DNA from: Pseudonocardia oroxyli
GTDB lineage: Bacteria; Actinomycetota; Actinomycetes; Mycobacteriales; Pseudonocardiaceae
Direction of reading: 5' to 3'
NCBI RefSeq assembly: GCF_900102195.1
Contig: NZ_FNBE01000007.1
Location: 141,271-205,270 of the forward strand
Length of the DNA stretch: 64,000 nucleotides
In this document: in pieces, positions 36,852 to 46,094 of the stretch
Layout: every line of letters starts with the position of its first letter
Numbering within the stretch: the first letter of the stretch is position 1
Notes under the pieces: generated by a model
Told to the model about the DNA's origin: nothing
The model's input: the letters and a program-made list of their open reading frames with translations, nothing else
Database searches by the model: none
Made by a program: the position numbers and the translations under genes

Positions 36852-38708
36852 ATGGACGTGAGCACCTGGTCGGCCCTGCAGACGGCGTCACGCGAGCGAT
36901 CGGCCGCGCACGCACCGGTGCGGGAGACGCTGCGGCGCATCATCGGGTTCGCCCGGCCCCACCGCCGGCGGATCGCGGTGTTCGTGCTGCTCAGCACGGT
37001 GGGTTCGGTGCTGACCGTGCTCACCCCGCTGCTCGCAGGCCGAGTGGTGGACGCGATCGACGCCCGCGCGGGTCTGTCGGTCGTCGCCTGGCTCGCCGGG
37101 GCGATCGCCGTCGTCGCGGTGGCGGAGGCCGCGCTCGGCCTGCTGACCCGGTGGTTCTCGGCCACGATCGGCGAGGGCCTGATCCTGCGGCTGCGGACGG
37201 CCGTGTTCGACCACGTGCAGCGGATGCCGGTCGCGTTCTTCACCCGGACCCGGACGGGTGCGCTGGTCAGCCGCCTGAACAACGACGTCCTGGGCGCCCA
37301 GCGGGCCTTCTCCGACACCCTCTCCGGGGTGGTCGGGAACCTGGTCACGCTGGCGCTCACCCTCGTCGTGATGCTGACGATCTCCTGGCGGGTCACGTTG
37401 CTCGCGCTGGTCCTGCTGCCGCTGTTCGTGGTCCCCGCGCGCCGGATGGGGAGCAGGCTGGCCCGGCTGCAACGCGAGGGCGCCGCGCACAACGCCGCGA
37501 TGAGCAGCCAGATGACCGAGCGGTTCTCCGCACCCGGCGCCACGCTGGTCAAGCTGTTCGGGCGGCCCGCCGAGGAGTCCGCGGAGTTCGCGGCGCGGGC
37601 CGCGCGCGTGCGGGACATCGGGGTGCGGTCGGCGATGGTCCAGTGGGTCTTCGTGACGGCGTTGACGCTGGTCTCGGCCCTGGCGCTCGCCCTGGTGTAC
37701 GGCGTGGGCGGTGCTCTCGCGCTGGGCGGGGCGCTCGCGCCGGGCGCCGTCGTGTCGCTGGCCATGCTGCTGACCAGGCTCTACGCACCTCTGACCGCCT
37801 TGGCCGGGGCGCGGGTGGAGGCGATGACGGCGGTCGTCAGCTTCGAGCGGGTGTTCGAGGTGCTCGACCTGGAGCCGATGATCGACGAGCCGACCGCGCC
37901 GCGCACGCTTCCCGCAGGCCCGCTGGACGTCCGGTTCGAGGCGGTCGACTTCGGCTACCCCGCCGCCTCCGCGGTGTCCCTCGCCTCGCTGGAGGAGGTC
38001 GCCACCCTGGACACCCGCGGCGGCGACACCGTGCTCCACGACGTGAGCTTCACGGTGCCCGCCGGGACGATGACCGCGCTCGTCGGGAGCTCCGGCGCGG
38101 GCAAGTCGACGATCGCCCAGCTGCTCGCCCGGCTCTACGACGTGTCCTCCGGGTCGGTGCGCCTCGGCGGCGTCGACGTCCGCGATCTGCGGGCGGCGGA
38201 CCTCCACGGTGACGTCGGCTTCGTGACGCAGGACGGGCACCTGTTCCACGACACGATCCGCGCGAACCTCCGGTTGGCCGCGCCCGCGGCCACGGACGCC
38301 GAGCTCTGGGACGCGCTGCGCCGGGCCCGGCTGGCGGGCCTCGTCGCGAGCCTGGCGGACGGGCTGGACACGGTCGTCGGCGAGCGCGGGTACCGGCTCA
38401 GCGGCGGCGAGCGCCAGCGCCTGACCATCGCCCGGCTGCTGCTGGCCAAGCCCCGGGTCGTCGTGCTGGACGAGGCGACGGCGAGTCTCGACTCGACGTC
38501 GGAGGCCGCGGTCCAGGCCGCGCTGGCGGAGGCCCTGGCGGGTCGCACCGCCCTGGTCATCGCCCACCGCCTGTCCACGATCCGGGACGCCGACCAGATC
38601 CTGGTGCTGGAGCAGGGCCGGATCGTCGAGCGGGGCACCCACGGCGCCCTCCTCGGCCGCGACGGGCGCTACGCCGACCTCCACCGCACCCAGTTCGCCG
38701 CCGCCTGA
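36852..38708 (+). CDS. ABC exporter, fused permease and ATPase
   Basis: 618-residue half-transporter for export across the plasma membrane, acting as a dimer. Six helices in residues about 50-330 (ABC membrane type 1), then the ATPase with Walker A LVGSSGAGKSTI near 415, LSGGERQRLT near 517 and Walker B VVVLDEATASLD near 537; D-loop and H-loop (IAHRLSTI) are present. Between the permease and ATPase the sequence VSLASLEEVATLDTRGGDTV is an unusual insertion of about 20 residues before the first ATPase strand. ATG 36852 is the natural start. The next gene is a convergent GntR-TetR regulator; substrate unknown, probably drug or lipid. Confidence 0.9.
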   Translation: MDVSTWSALQTASRERSAAHAPVRETLRRIIGFARPHRRRIAVFVLLSTVGSVLTVLTPLLAGRVVDAIDARAGLSVVAWLAGAIAVVAVAEAALGLLTRWFSATIGEGLILRLRTAVFDHVQRMPVAFFTRTRTGALVSRLNNDVLGAQRAFSDTLSGVVGNLVTLALTLVVMLTISWRVTLLALVLLPLFVVPARRMGSRLARLQREGAAHNAAMSSQMTERFSAPGATLVKLFGRPAEESAEFAARAARVRDIGVRSAMVQWVFVTALTLVSALALALVYGVGGALALGGALAPGAVVSLAMLLTRLYAPLTALAGARVEAMTAVVSFERVFEVLDLEPMIDEPTAPRTLPAGPLDVRFEAVDFGYPAASAVSLASLEEVATLDTRGGDTVLHDVSFTVPAGTMTALVGSSGAGKSTIAQLLARLYDVSSGSVRLGGVDVRDLRAADLHGDVGFVTQDGHLFHDTIRANLRLAAPAATDAELWDALRRARLAGLVASLADGLDTVVGERGYRLSGGERQRLTIARLLLAKPRVVVLDEATASLDSTSEAAVQAALAEALAGRTALVIAHRLSTIRDADQILVLEQGRIVERGTHGALLGRDGRYADLHRTQFAAA

Positions 38709-38719
38709 TCCCGCGGGAC

Positions 38720-39592
38720 TCAGCCGGAGGTGATCCGGGCCCGGACCCCGTCGAGCACGGCCGCCAGGCCGGTCTCGAAGATCTCGTCGAGGTCGAAGGC
38801 CACGTCCGCGTGCAGGAACACCCGGACGCTGTGCGGGAAGCGGCCGGACTCGAGGACCGAGCGGGTCTGGGACTCCCGCGCCTCCACCCACTGCCAGAAG
38901 GTGACGCCGGTGTCCGCCTCGGCGCGCGACTCGCTCTCCAGGCTCGCGGCCGATCCGTGCACGTAGCCGAACAACGCCAGGTGCAGGCGGAGGACCGTCG
39001 GCTCGTCGAGGCCGAGCCCGGTCAGCGCGCGGAGGTTCCACTCCGAGTACTCCAGCTGGTTCGGCCCGGCGTACGGCCTGGTCAGCGACGTCGTGCGGGC
39101 CAGCCAGGGATGGCGGCGGTACAGCGCCCAGAGGGTCCGCATGGACACCTCCAGCTGCCGCCGCCAGCCCGCGGGCGGCACGGCGGGCAGCGGGAACTCG
39201 CCGAACACCGCGTCCCGCATCAGCAGCAGGAGATCGTCCTTGCCGGGGACGTGGCGGTACAGCGACATCGCCGCGGTGCCGAGCTCGGAGGCGACCCGGC
39301 GCATCGTCACCGCGTCGACGCCCTCCGCGTCGGCGACGCGGATCGCCGCGCGCAGGATCCGGCCGCGGCCGAGCTCGGGCTCCGGCTCCCGTCCGACGAC
39401 GATCGTCCCCACCCCGGGCTGCACCCGCACGAGGCCCTCGCGCCGCAGCTCGGCGATCACCTTCGACGCCGTGGCCATCGCGACGCCGAACTCCGCGACG
39501 ATCCGGCGGGTCGACGGGATCCGGTCCCCCGGCGCGAGCTCGCCCGCCGCGATCCGTCCGCGGAGCACCGCGACGACGTCCGTGTACCCCAT
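38720..39592 (-). CDS. Two-headed GntR-TetR transcriptional regulator
   Basis: 290 residues with two DNA-binding heads. Residues 1-70: GntR winged helix (GELAPGDRIPSTRRIVAEFG, then TASKVIAELRREGLVRVQPG). Residues about 78-125: TetR helix-turn-helix (ILRAAIRVADAEGVDAVTMR, then AMSLYRHVPGKDDLLLLMRD), followed by a TetR C-terminal ligand domain (SLTRPYAGPNQLEYSEWNLR). Start ATG 39592 with GGGAGG ahead. It is divergent from a flavin monooxygenase, which is its likely target. The ligand pocket resembles TetR_C of tetracycline-type regulators, so a polycyclic inducer is conceivable. Confidence 0.88.
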   Translation of the reverse strand: MGYTDVVAVLRGRIAAGELAPGDRIPSTRRIVAEFGVAMATASKVIAELRREGLVRVQPGVGTIVVGREPEPELGRGRILRAAIRVADAEGVDAVTMRRVASELGTAAMSLYRHVPGKDDLLLLMRDAVFGEFPLPAVPPAGWRRQLEVSMRTLWALYRRHPWLARTTSLTRPYAGPNQLEYSEWNLRALTGLGLDEPTVLRLHLALFGYVHGSAASLESESRAEADTGVTFWQWVEARESQTRSVLESGRFPHSVRVFLHADVAFDLDEIFETGLAAVLDGVRARITSG

Positions 39593-39605
39593 GCCACCTC
39601 CCGTA

Positions 39606-39641
39606 CTAGTGCACCGGCGGCGCACCTCCGAGCCGCACTAG
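39606..39641. promoter_or_regulatory. Inverted repeat in the regulator-monooxygenase gap
   Basis: CTAGTGC (39606-39612) and GCACTAG (39635-39641) are exact inverted repeats, 22 bases apart. TGCACCG also occurs twice, at 39610 and 39649. Candidate binding sites for the GntR-TetR protein, which could use both heads. Confidence 0.45.
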
Positions 39642-39716
39642 AGCGCGTTGCACCGTGAGACTGAATGAACTGGCGAACACCTGCGTACACCGTACTCGAC
39701 GTGCCATCCTCCGGTC

Positions 39717-40910
39717 ATGAAGCGCACCGCACTCGTCTCCGGGGCCGGCATCGCGGGCCCCGCGCTCGCCTACTGGCTGCACCGACAGGGGTTCGCCGTC
39801 ACGGTCGTCGAGGCCGCGCCCGGGCCCCGGCCGGGCGGACAGACCGTCGACCTGCGCGGCGCCGGACGGACCGTGATCGAGCGGATGGGCCTGCTGCCCG
39901 CGGTCCGCGCGGCGTGCCTGGACCAGGAGGGCATCGCCTACGTCGACGCCGCAGGCAGGCACCGCGCCGAGATGCGCGTCGAGGACCTCGGCGGGGACGG
40001 GATCGTCTCGGAGTTCGAGATCCTGCGCGGCGACCTCGCGCGGATCCTGCTCGAGGCGACGCCGGAGGCCGAGTACCTCTACGGCCGCACCGTCACCGCG
40101 CTCGACGACCGCCTGGTCACCCTCTCCGACGGGCAGCAGCGGGAGGTCGACGTGATCGTCGGCGCGGACGGCCCGCACTCCGGGGTCCGGCGTCTGGCGT
40201 TCGGGCCGGAGGAGCGGTTCGTCCATCCCCTCGGCGGGTACACGGCCTGGTTCACCGCCCCCGATCCCGTGGGTCTCGCGGGCTGGTACGCGATGTACAA
40301 CGAGCCCGGGCGCGTCGCGTCGATCCGCCCGGACTCGACGCCCGGGCAGGCGAAGGCGGGCCTGTCGTTCCTCTCCGACCCGTTGCCGCGCATGACCCAG
40401 GAGGCCGCGCGCGAGCTCGTCGCACAGAAGATGGCGGGCATGGGCTGGGTCGTGCCGCGGCTGGTGGAGTCGATGCGGACCGCGCCGGACTTCCTGCTCG
40501 ACCTCGTGGGGCAGGTCCGGATGGACGGCTGGACGTCCGGGCGGGTCGCCCTGGTCGGGGACGCCGGCTACGGCCCCAGCCCGCTGACCGGCCTGGGGAC
40601 GAGCCTCGCGCTGGTCGGGGCGTACGTGCTGGCGGGCGAGCTGGGCGCGCACGGCGACGTGGCGGACGCCTTCGCCGCCTACGAGCGCCGAATGCGGCCG
40701 TACGTCACGCTCGGGCAGACGCTGCCGCCCGGCGGGATCACCGGCTACCTGCCGCGCACGGACGCCGCGATCCGCAACCGCATGTGGACGATGCGGCTGA
40801 TGGTCTCGCGCCCCCTGCGCGGTCTCTCCCGGCGGCTGTTCTTCAGCCGCGCCGAGACGATCGACCTCCCGGCGTACCCGGAGCTGGTCAGCGGAAGTCG
40901 TCCGGGCTGA
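39717..40910 (+). CDS. FAD-dependent aromatic monooxygenase
   Basis: 397-residue class A flavoprotein hydroxylase. The FAD-binding GxGxxG is VSGAGIAGPALAYWLHRQGF; the DG motif is VDVIVGADGPHSGVRR near 142-157; the second FAD motif is GRVALVGDAGYGPSPLTGLG near 277. In place of the usual DAAH it reads DAGYGPSP, as in the tetracycline/geranylgeranyl-type subgroup. It probably hydroxylates or epoxidises an aromatic or polyketide-like compound using NADPH and oxygen. Divergent from the GntR-TetR regulator; the last 23 bases overlap the bifunctional nuclease gene. Confidence 0.9.
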   Translation: MKRTALVSGAGIAGPALAYWLHRQGFAVTVVEAAPGPRPGGQTVDLRGAGRTVIERMGLLPAVRAACLDQEGIAYVDAAGRHRAEMRVEDLGGDGIVSEFEILRGDLARILLEATPEAEYLYGRTVTALDDRLVTLSDGQQREVDVIVGADGPHSGVRRLAFGPEERFVHPLGGYTAWFTAPDPVGLAGWYAMYNEPGRVASIRPDSTPGQAKAGLSFLSDPLPRMTQEAARELVAQKMAGMGWVVPRLVESMRTAPDFLLDLVGQVRMDGWTSGRVALVGDAGYGPSPLTGLGTSLALVGAYVLAGELGAHGDVADAFAAYERRMRPYVTLGQTLPPGGITGYLPRTDAAIRNRMWTMRLMVSRPLRGLSRRLFFSRAETIDLPAYPELVSGSRPG

Positions 40911-41385
40911 CCTCGTCGAGGAACTCGCGGAAGTCCTTGAGCTGCTCGGCGGGGGGCGCGTCGGCGCCGTCGGGGAACAGGTCGCTGACGGGTTGCCCGA
41001 CCTCGTCGAGGATCGCGTCCGCGACGCTGATGCCCAAGCCCTCGCGCACCGCGACGGCCAACGCGTCGCTCGGGCGGACACCCACCCGGACCTCGGCGTC
41101 CTCGACGTCGCGCAGGACCAGCTCGGCCTCGTAGACGCCGTCGACCAGCGCGGTCAGCTCGGCCGCCACGATCCGCGCCCCGAGCGCCCCGACCACCGGG
41201 ACCAGGACGTCCTGGACCTGGCCCTGGTCGTCGGCCGCCGCACGGGGCCCGACCGCGATCACCTCGGCCTGCTGGGGGCGGAGGAAGACGGGCAGGCAGC
41301 GGTCGCCGTCGACCTCGCCGAGGACCAACACCGGCTGTCTGCTGCGGGCGTGGACGATGAGCCGGAGCATTCGCATCGCAGCCAT
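40888..41385 (-). CDS. Bifunctional nuclease family protein (DUF151)
   Basis: 165 residues with one DUF151/BFN domain (MLRLIVHARSRQPVLVLGEV, FLRPQQAEVIAVG, RPSDALAVAVREGLGISVAD) and an acidic C-terminal tail (DFREFLDEVSPDDF) typical of actinobacterial members. The family was named for DNase/RNase activity in plants; the bacterial role is unclear. I prefer ATG 41385; in-frame GTG codons at 41391, 41406 and 41412 are also possible and would add up to nine residues. It overlaps the monooxygenase tail to tail by 23 bases. Confidence 0.82.
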   Translation of the reverse strand: MAAMRMLRLIVHARSRQPVLVLGEVDGDRCLPVFLRPQQAEVIAVGPRAAADDQGQVQDVLVPVVGALGARIVAAELTALVDGVYEAELVLRDVEDAEVRVGVRPSDALAVAVREGLGISVADAILDEVGQPVSDLFPDGADAPPAEQLKDFREFLDEVSPDDFR

Positions 41386-41471
41386 CGGCACAGTGTGCTG
41401 GCTCACATGCACGGCCGGTGTCTCAGATCGAGACCGCTAACGGCGCCCGGCCCGGCCCCGAGTCCGTCGGC

Positions 41472-42578
41472 ATGAGCACCGTGGCGGATGAGGCCCGCGC
41501 GATCGCGGACGCCTGGTCGGCACCGGGGTCCCCACCGAGCTGGTGGCTCACGGCGGCACTGCTCTCCGCGGTCGCCGAGGACGAGGTGCTGCAGGACATC
41601 GGCGCCGCGATCCCGCCCGACCGCAGGCCCGCGCTGCTGCTGTCCGCCGCGCTCACCGCCGTGTCGACGGCGGGGGCGGACCCGGTCCGCCGCTACTTCC
41701 CCGTCCCCGGCGGCACCCAGCCGCCCGACGACGGCGGGTTCCGGCCCGCCCTGGCGGCCCTGGTCCGCGACCGGCGGGAGCGGATCGCGGAGCTCTGCGC
41801 CCGGCACCGCTACCAGATGAACGAGGTCACCCGCAGCATCGACGTGCTGCCCGTGCTCGGCGCGGTCGCCGCGGAGACCGGCCGCCCGCTCGCGCTCGTC
41901 GACCTCGGGACCGGGGCGGGTTTCGGCCTGCGGCCCGACCGCTACGGCTACGAGTACACGCTGCCGGACGGCACCGTCCGCGCCGTGGGCTCGGGCCCGC
42001 TGACGGTCCGCTGCACCGTCCGCGGCACCGCCGTCCCTCCCCTTCCGGACGGGCTGTCGGTCACCGCCCGGGTCGGCGTGGACGTCGAGCCCTCCGACCT
42101 GACCGATCCGGCCACCGCGGCCTGGCTCGCGGCCTGCGTGCCGCCCGAGGTGGGGGCGGTCACCCGGTTCGCCGCCGCGGTGGACCTGGCCCGCGCCGAG
42201 CCCGCGGAGATCGTGCGCGGGGACCTGCTGGAGGTCCTGCCCGCCGTCGTCTCGCGGCTCCCCGCGGACACCGCGATCTGCCTGGTCGACACGTATGTGC
42301 ACGTCTTCCTGGGTCCCGAACGGCTGGCCCGGTTCCGCGAGCTGGTCACCGGGCTGGGCCGCGACCTGGACTGGATCTCCGTCGACCCGCTCGTCCCGCT
42401 CGGCCCGGAGGCGACCACCACGGTCCAGGGCCTCGACGTGCCCCCGCACTGGCTCGCCGAGAACCGCGACGGCGGGGTCTTCGGGGTGATCGGCCGGGTC
42501 TCGGTCCGGGGCGGCGTGGCCTCGGCGCAGCTGCTCGGCCGCGCGCATCCGGGCGGTTCCTGGCTCGAATGGGGTTAG
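41472..42578 (+). CDS. DUF2332 family protein
   Basis: 368 residues; matches the actinobacterial DUF2332 family of unknown function. The middle part has LALVDLGTGAGFGLRPDRYG, which looks like a methyltransferase SAM-binding loop, and a later ICLVDTYVHVFLGPERLARF, so a Rossmann-type fold is likely, though the N-terminal 110 residues are helical and unlike known methyltransferases. ATG 41472 is chosen; the frame stays open to an ATG at 41418. It is 22 bases ahead of the MFS gene and may share its transcript. Confidence 0.78.
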   Translation: MSTVADEARAIADAWSAPGSPPSWWLTAALLSAVAEDEVLQDIGAAIPPDRRPALLLSAALTAVSTAGADPVRRYFPVPGGTQPPDDGGFRPALAALVRDRRERIAELCARHRYQMNEVTRSIDVLPVLGAVAAETGRPLALVDLGTGAGFGLRPDRYGYEYTLPDGTVRAVGSGPLTVRCTVRGTAVPPLPDGLSVTARVGVDVEPSDLTDPATAAWLAACVPPEVGAVTRFAAAVDLARAEPAEIVRGDLLEVLPAVVSRLPADTAICLVDTYVHVFLGPERLARFRELVTGLGRDLDWISVDPLVPLGPEATTTVQGLDVPPHWLAENRDGGVFGVIGRVSVRGGVASAQLLGRAHPGGSWLEWG

Positions 42579-42600
42579 TGCCCCGTCTACTCTCGCAGGC

Positions 42601-43785
42601 GTGCGACACGGTGGTCGGGCGCTCTGGTTCGTGATCTTCGCGGTCGCGTTCGGCACCAACGTGCCCACACCGTTGCTGTTGCTCTACCGCGCCGAGCTGG
42701 GCCTCTCCCCCACCGCGCTGACCGGTGCCTTCGGTGTCTACGCCGCCGGGCTCGTCCCCGCACTGCTGCTCGCGGGCCCGCTCTCGGACCGGGTCGGCCG
42801 GGCGAGGGTGGTAGCGCCGTTCGTGGTCCTCGCGGCGGTGACCTCGCTGCTGTTCCTCGCCGTGCCGTCCGCGGTGTGGGTGCTCTTCGCGGCCCGCTTC
42901 CTGCAGGGCGCGGTGTCCGGCGTGGTCTTCAGCGTGGGCACGGCGTGGCTCGCCGAGTCCCGCCCGGACGCCGCGCAGGCCACCGCCGTCGCGCTCGGGG
43001 GCGGGTGGGCGTTCGGCCCGCTGGTCGCCGGGCTGCTCGGGCAGTGGGGACCGGCGCCCGCGATCCTGCCGTACCTCGTGCACGTCGCCCTGCTCGCGCC
43101 CGCGGTGGTGCTCGTCTGGCGCATCCCCGAGACCCTGGCGCACCCGCGCCACGGCCCCCTGGTCGACCTCGGTGTGCCGCCCGGTGCGGGGCGGGCGTTC
43201 GTGCTGGTCGTGGCGCCGATCGCGATCGGGGTGTTCGCCTACGCCGCGACCGCCGTGAACGTCCTGCCGCTGGAGCTGGAGCCGGTCATGCCGGGCGTCG
43301 GGGTGGCCGTGACCGGGGTGGTCGCGGGGATCACGATGGGCGCGGGCGTGGCCGTCCAACCCCTCGTCCGACGGCTGGGGGTCGGGTACGCGGGCGCGGT
43401 CGCCCTCGGCCTGGGCGCGGCGGGCACGGCGATCGGCCTGCTCGCGGACACCAGCGGCCGCTGGCAGCTCGTCCTGCCGGTGTCCGCGCTGCTCGGCCTG
43501 GCCTACGGGATCTGCCTCGCCACCGGGCTCACCCTCGTCGCCAGGCTGGCCGACCCGACCGCCCGCGGCGCCCTGACCGGGACCTTCTACGCCTGCTCCT
43601 ACCTGGGCTTCTTCGTCCCGCTGCTGCTCGCGACGGTCGGCGGCGGCGAGTTCGCACCCGGGCTCGCCGGGCTCGCCGTGGTCTCGGCGGTGGCCGCGCT
43701 CTGGTTGGCGTCGCCCGCCGCCCGGGCGCTCGTCAGGCCGCCCGCCGCCGTGCCGCCGACGGTGGCTCCCCCACCACCCGGGTGA
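42601..43785 (+). CDS. MFS transporter
   Basis: 394 residues, 12 predicted helices, GTG start. Motif A AGPLSDRVGRARVV lies in loop 2-3, and RFLQGAVSGVVFSVGTAWLA in helices 4-5. The first helix has FGTNVPTPLLLLYRAELGLS, shared with a group of uncharacterised actinobacterial exporters. Substrate unknown. The last 53 bases overlap the AraC gene on the other strand, where the tail is Pro-rich (PPAAVPPTVAPPPPG). Confidence 0.85.
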   Translation: MRHGGRALWFVIFAVAFGTNVPTPLLLLYRAELGLSPTALTGAFGVYAAGLVPALLLAGPLSDRVGRARVVAPFVVLAAVTSLLFLAVPSAVWVLFAARFLQGAVSGVVFSVGTAWLAESRPDAAQATAVALGGGWAFGPLVAGLLGQWGPAPAILPYLVHVALLAPAVVLVWRIPETLAHPRHGPLVDLGVPPGAGRAFVLVVAPIAIGVFAYAATAVNVLPLELEPVMPGVGVAVTGVVAGITMGAGVAVQPLVRRLGVGYAGAVALGLGAAGTAIGLLADTSGRWQLVLPVSALLGLAYGICLATGLTLVARLADPTARGALTGTFYACSYLGFFVPLLLATVGGGEFAPGLAGLAVVSAVAALWLASPAARALVRPPAAVPPTVAPPPPG

Positions 43786-44671
43786 ACGCCCGACTGAAGG
43801 CCGCCTCCGACCGGTAGCCGAGCTCGGCGGCGATCCGGGCGACCGTCGCGCCCTCGCCGAGCCGGTCCAGGGCGAGGTTCATCCGCCAGCGCGTCACGTA
43901 CGCCATCGCGGACTCGCCGACGATCTCGGTGAAGCGGGCCGCGAAGGCCGAGCGGGACATCGCCGCCTCCGCGGCCAGGGAGGCGACCGTCCAGTCCTTC
44001 GCCGGGTCCCGGTGCAGCTGGGCGAGGGCCCGGCCGATCTGCGGATCGGCGAGCGCGCCGATCCACCCCGTGCGCGGCGCCGTCTCCAGCCAGGCGCGGA
44101 TGGCCTGGATGACCAGCACGTCCGCCAGCCGGGTCAGCACCGCCTCGCCGCCGGGCCGCATCTCCTCCGCCTCCGCCGCGATCAGCCGCACGGTGTCCTG
44201 CAGCCGACCGGACAGCGGGGAGACCGGGATGTGGATCAGCTCCGGCAGCAGCCCGACGAGCGTGCGGGCGGCCGGGTGTGCGAACTTGACGGCGCCGCAG
44301 ACCAGCACCGTCTGCGCGCCGCCGCCGCCGTACCGGAGCAGCGCGTAGTTGTCGCCGGACAGCTCGTGCGCGATCGCGAGCACCGACGGGGCCGAGACGT
44401 CGGGCTCGCTGCGCATCACGTGCCCGCCGCCCGGCGGGATGAGCACGATGTCCCCCGGGCCCAGCTCCAGCAGGTCGTCACCCACCTCGAGCAGGCAGCG
44501 CCCCTCGGTGACGACGTGGAACCAGAGGCAGCCCGGCATCGCGGGCATGGTGGCGCCCCACGGCGCGGTGAGCTCGGAGCGGCAGTAGAACGCCCCGCTC
44601 ATCCGCAGGACGTGCAGGGCTTCACCGACCGCGTCCGACGGCGTCCAGGGCGGCTGCGACGGAGGAGGCAT
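43733..44671 (-). CDS. AraC-family regulator with cupin sensor
   Basis: 312 residues. N-terminal cupin sensor (about 35-190: WFHVVTEGRCLLEVGDDLLE and GDIVLIPPGGGHVMRS) and two C-terminal helix-turn-helix units in 205-305 (TVASLAAEAAMSRSAFAARF and TVARIAAELGYRSEAAFSRA). The layout is that of the AraC group that controls NmrA/DUF1772 type oxidative genes. It is divergent from the NAD(P)-binding gene at 44782, and CTGGACG repeats lie between them, so it probably activates that operon. Confidence 0.9.
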   Translation of the reverse strand: MPPPSQPPWTPSDAVGEALHVLRMSGAFYCRSELTAPWGATMPAMPGCLWFHVVTEGRCLLEVGDDLLELGPGDIVLIPPGGGHVMRSEPDVSAPSVLAIAHELSGDNYALLRYGGGGAQTVLVCGAVKFAHPAARTLVGLLPELIHIPVSPLSGRLQDTVRLIAAEAEEMRPGGEAVLTRLADVLVIQAIRAWLETAPRTGWIGALADPQIGRALAQLHRDPAKDWTVASLAAEAAMSRSAFAARFTEIVGESAMAYVTRWRMNLALDRLGEGATVARIAAELGYRSEAAFSRAFTRVVGEPPSAARRRAA

Positions 44672-44689
44672 GCCCGAGACGCTAGCGCT

Positions 44690-44759
44690 CTGGACGAACG
44701 AGCATCAAGAGCGGACTGATGGTCATTCACCGTCCAGCGTCGAGCCGAGATGCTGGACG
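44690..44759. promoter_or_regulatory. CTGGACG half-sites upstream of the NmrA operon
   Basis: CTGGACG occurs at 44690-44696 and 44753-44759, and inverted as CGTCCAG at 44731-44737. Three copies of a seven-base word in a 110-base divergent gap fit AraC half-sites. Confidence 0.45.
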
Positions 44760-44781
44760 CACGCCGACGAAGGGGAACGAC

Positions 44782-45582
44782 ATGATCACCGTTCTGGGAG
44801 CCACGGGGAACACCGGCGGACGGGTCGCGCAGCGGCTCGCCGAGGCGGGTGTCGAGGTCCGCGGGGTCTCGCGGCGGGGGCCCGTGCAGGCCGACGCCAC
44901 CGACCGCGAGGCCATGGCCCGCGCGTTCGACGGCGCCGAGGCCGCGTACGTCCTGCTGCCGCTCAGCTTGTTCGAGGTCGGCTACCACGCCCACCAGGAC
45001 CGGATGGGCGAGGCGATCACCGAGGGCCTGCGCGCCGCGGGCGTGCCGTACGTCGTCGCGCTGAGCTCGCTGGGCGCCGAGCTGCCCTCCGGCACCGGGT
45101 TCCTGACGAGCCTGCACCGCCAGGAGCAGCGGCTCGCCACGCTCGACGCGGACCTGCTGTTCCTGCGGCCGGGCCTGTTCTTCGAGTCCTTCCTGCCCGG
45201 TCTCGAGGGCATCCGGGCGACCGGCGTCCACCACGACACCATCGATCCCGAGGTCCGGCTGCCGATGGTCGCCACCCGGGACATCGGGGACGTCGCGGCG
45301 GCCGCGCTGCGGGGTGGACGGGACACCGGCGTCCGCGAGGTGATCGGCCAGGAGATCACGATCCCGCAGGCGGTGGCGGCCCTCGGCGCCACCTACCAGC
45401 GGATTCCCGACGCGGCCCTGCAGGCCGCATTCCTGCAGGCCGGGCTGCCCGCAGACGTCACCGAACTGCATCTGGAGATGAACGCGTTCTTCAACTCGGA
45501 CCGGATCGCGTGGCGCGGGACGGACCCCCGGACCCCGACGACCGTGGAGCAGTGGGCGCAGGCGCTCGGTGCGCCGGTGTGA
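44782..45582 (+). CDS. NmrA-like NAD(P)-binding protein
   Basis: 266 residues, atypical SDR. The nucleotide loop is ITVLGATGNTGGRVAQRLAE; PYVVALSSLGAELPSGTG and LLFLRPGLFFESFLPG are the NmrA-type blocks. It lacks YxxxK, so it may be a redox sensor or an NAD(P)H-dependent reductase acting on a small ketone. ATG 44782 follows AAGGGGAA; longer frames from 44719 are less likely. GTG of the next gene overlaps its stop. Confidence 0.85.
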   Translation: MITVLGATGNTGGRVAQRLAEAGVEVRGVSRRGPVQADATDREAMARAFDGAEAAYVLLPLSLFEVGYHAHQDRMGEAITEGLRAAGVPYVVALSSLGAELPSGTGFLTSLHRQEQRLATLDADLLFLRPGLFFESFLPGLEGIRATGVHHDTIDPEVRLPMVATRDIGDVAAAALRGGRDTGVREVIGQEITIPQAVAALGATYQRIPDAALQAAFLQAGLPADVTELHLEMNAFFNSDRIAWRGTDPRTPTTVEQWAQALGAPV

Positions 45583-45998
45583 ACGCGCTGGTCATCGGGA
45601 CCGCGATCGGCGCGGGCCTGCTCGCGGGGATCTACCTCGCCTTCTCCGTGGCGGTCATGCCGGGCCTGCACCGCAGGCCCGACGGCGAGGCGGCCGCCGC
45701 CATGCGGGCGATCAACCGAGCGATCGTGAACCCCCTGTTCGGCGTGCTGTTCACGGGCACCGGCCTCGCGGGCGCGGTCCTCGCCGTCTGGGCGGCCCTG
45801 GACGGGTCCTGGCGGCTCGCGGCCGGTGCGGCACTCGTCGTGACCGGCGGACACCTGATCACGATCGGCGTGAACATCCCGCTCAACACGGCGCTGGACC
45901 GGGGTGGGAGCTGGGACGGCTTCGCGCGGCCGTGGAACCGGGCGCACACCCTGCGCACGCTGCTCCTCGTGGTCGGGTTCGCACTCCTCGTGGTGTGA
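45579..45998 (+). CDS. DUF1772 (anthrone oxygenase-like) membrane protein
   Basis: 139 residues and four membrane helices. Conserved features are LLAGIYLAFSVAVMPGLHR, where the membrane-embedded pattern is shared with fungal anthrone oxygenases, and GVNIPLNTALDRGGSWDGFA with the NxPLN motif. Function in bacteria unknown. It is co-translated with the NmrA-like gene (overlapping stop/start TGTGA), and the AraC gene is divergent, giving a compact three-gene redox module. Confidence 0.83.
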   Translation: MNALVIGTAIGAGLLAGIYLAFSVAVMPGLHRRPDGEAAAAMRAINRAIVNPLFGVLFTGTGLAGAVLAVWAALDGSWRLAAGAALVVTGGHLITIGVNIPLNTALDRGGSWDGFARPWNRAHTLRTLLLVVGFALLVV

Positions 45999-46094
45999 CC
46001 GGACAGGGGCTTGGTTCGGGGCGGGCGGACGGGCATCGTGGTGGGCCGGTCCGCTTCCCCCGGATCCCCGTCGTCCACGACCCTCGGGGGAGAA

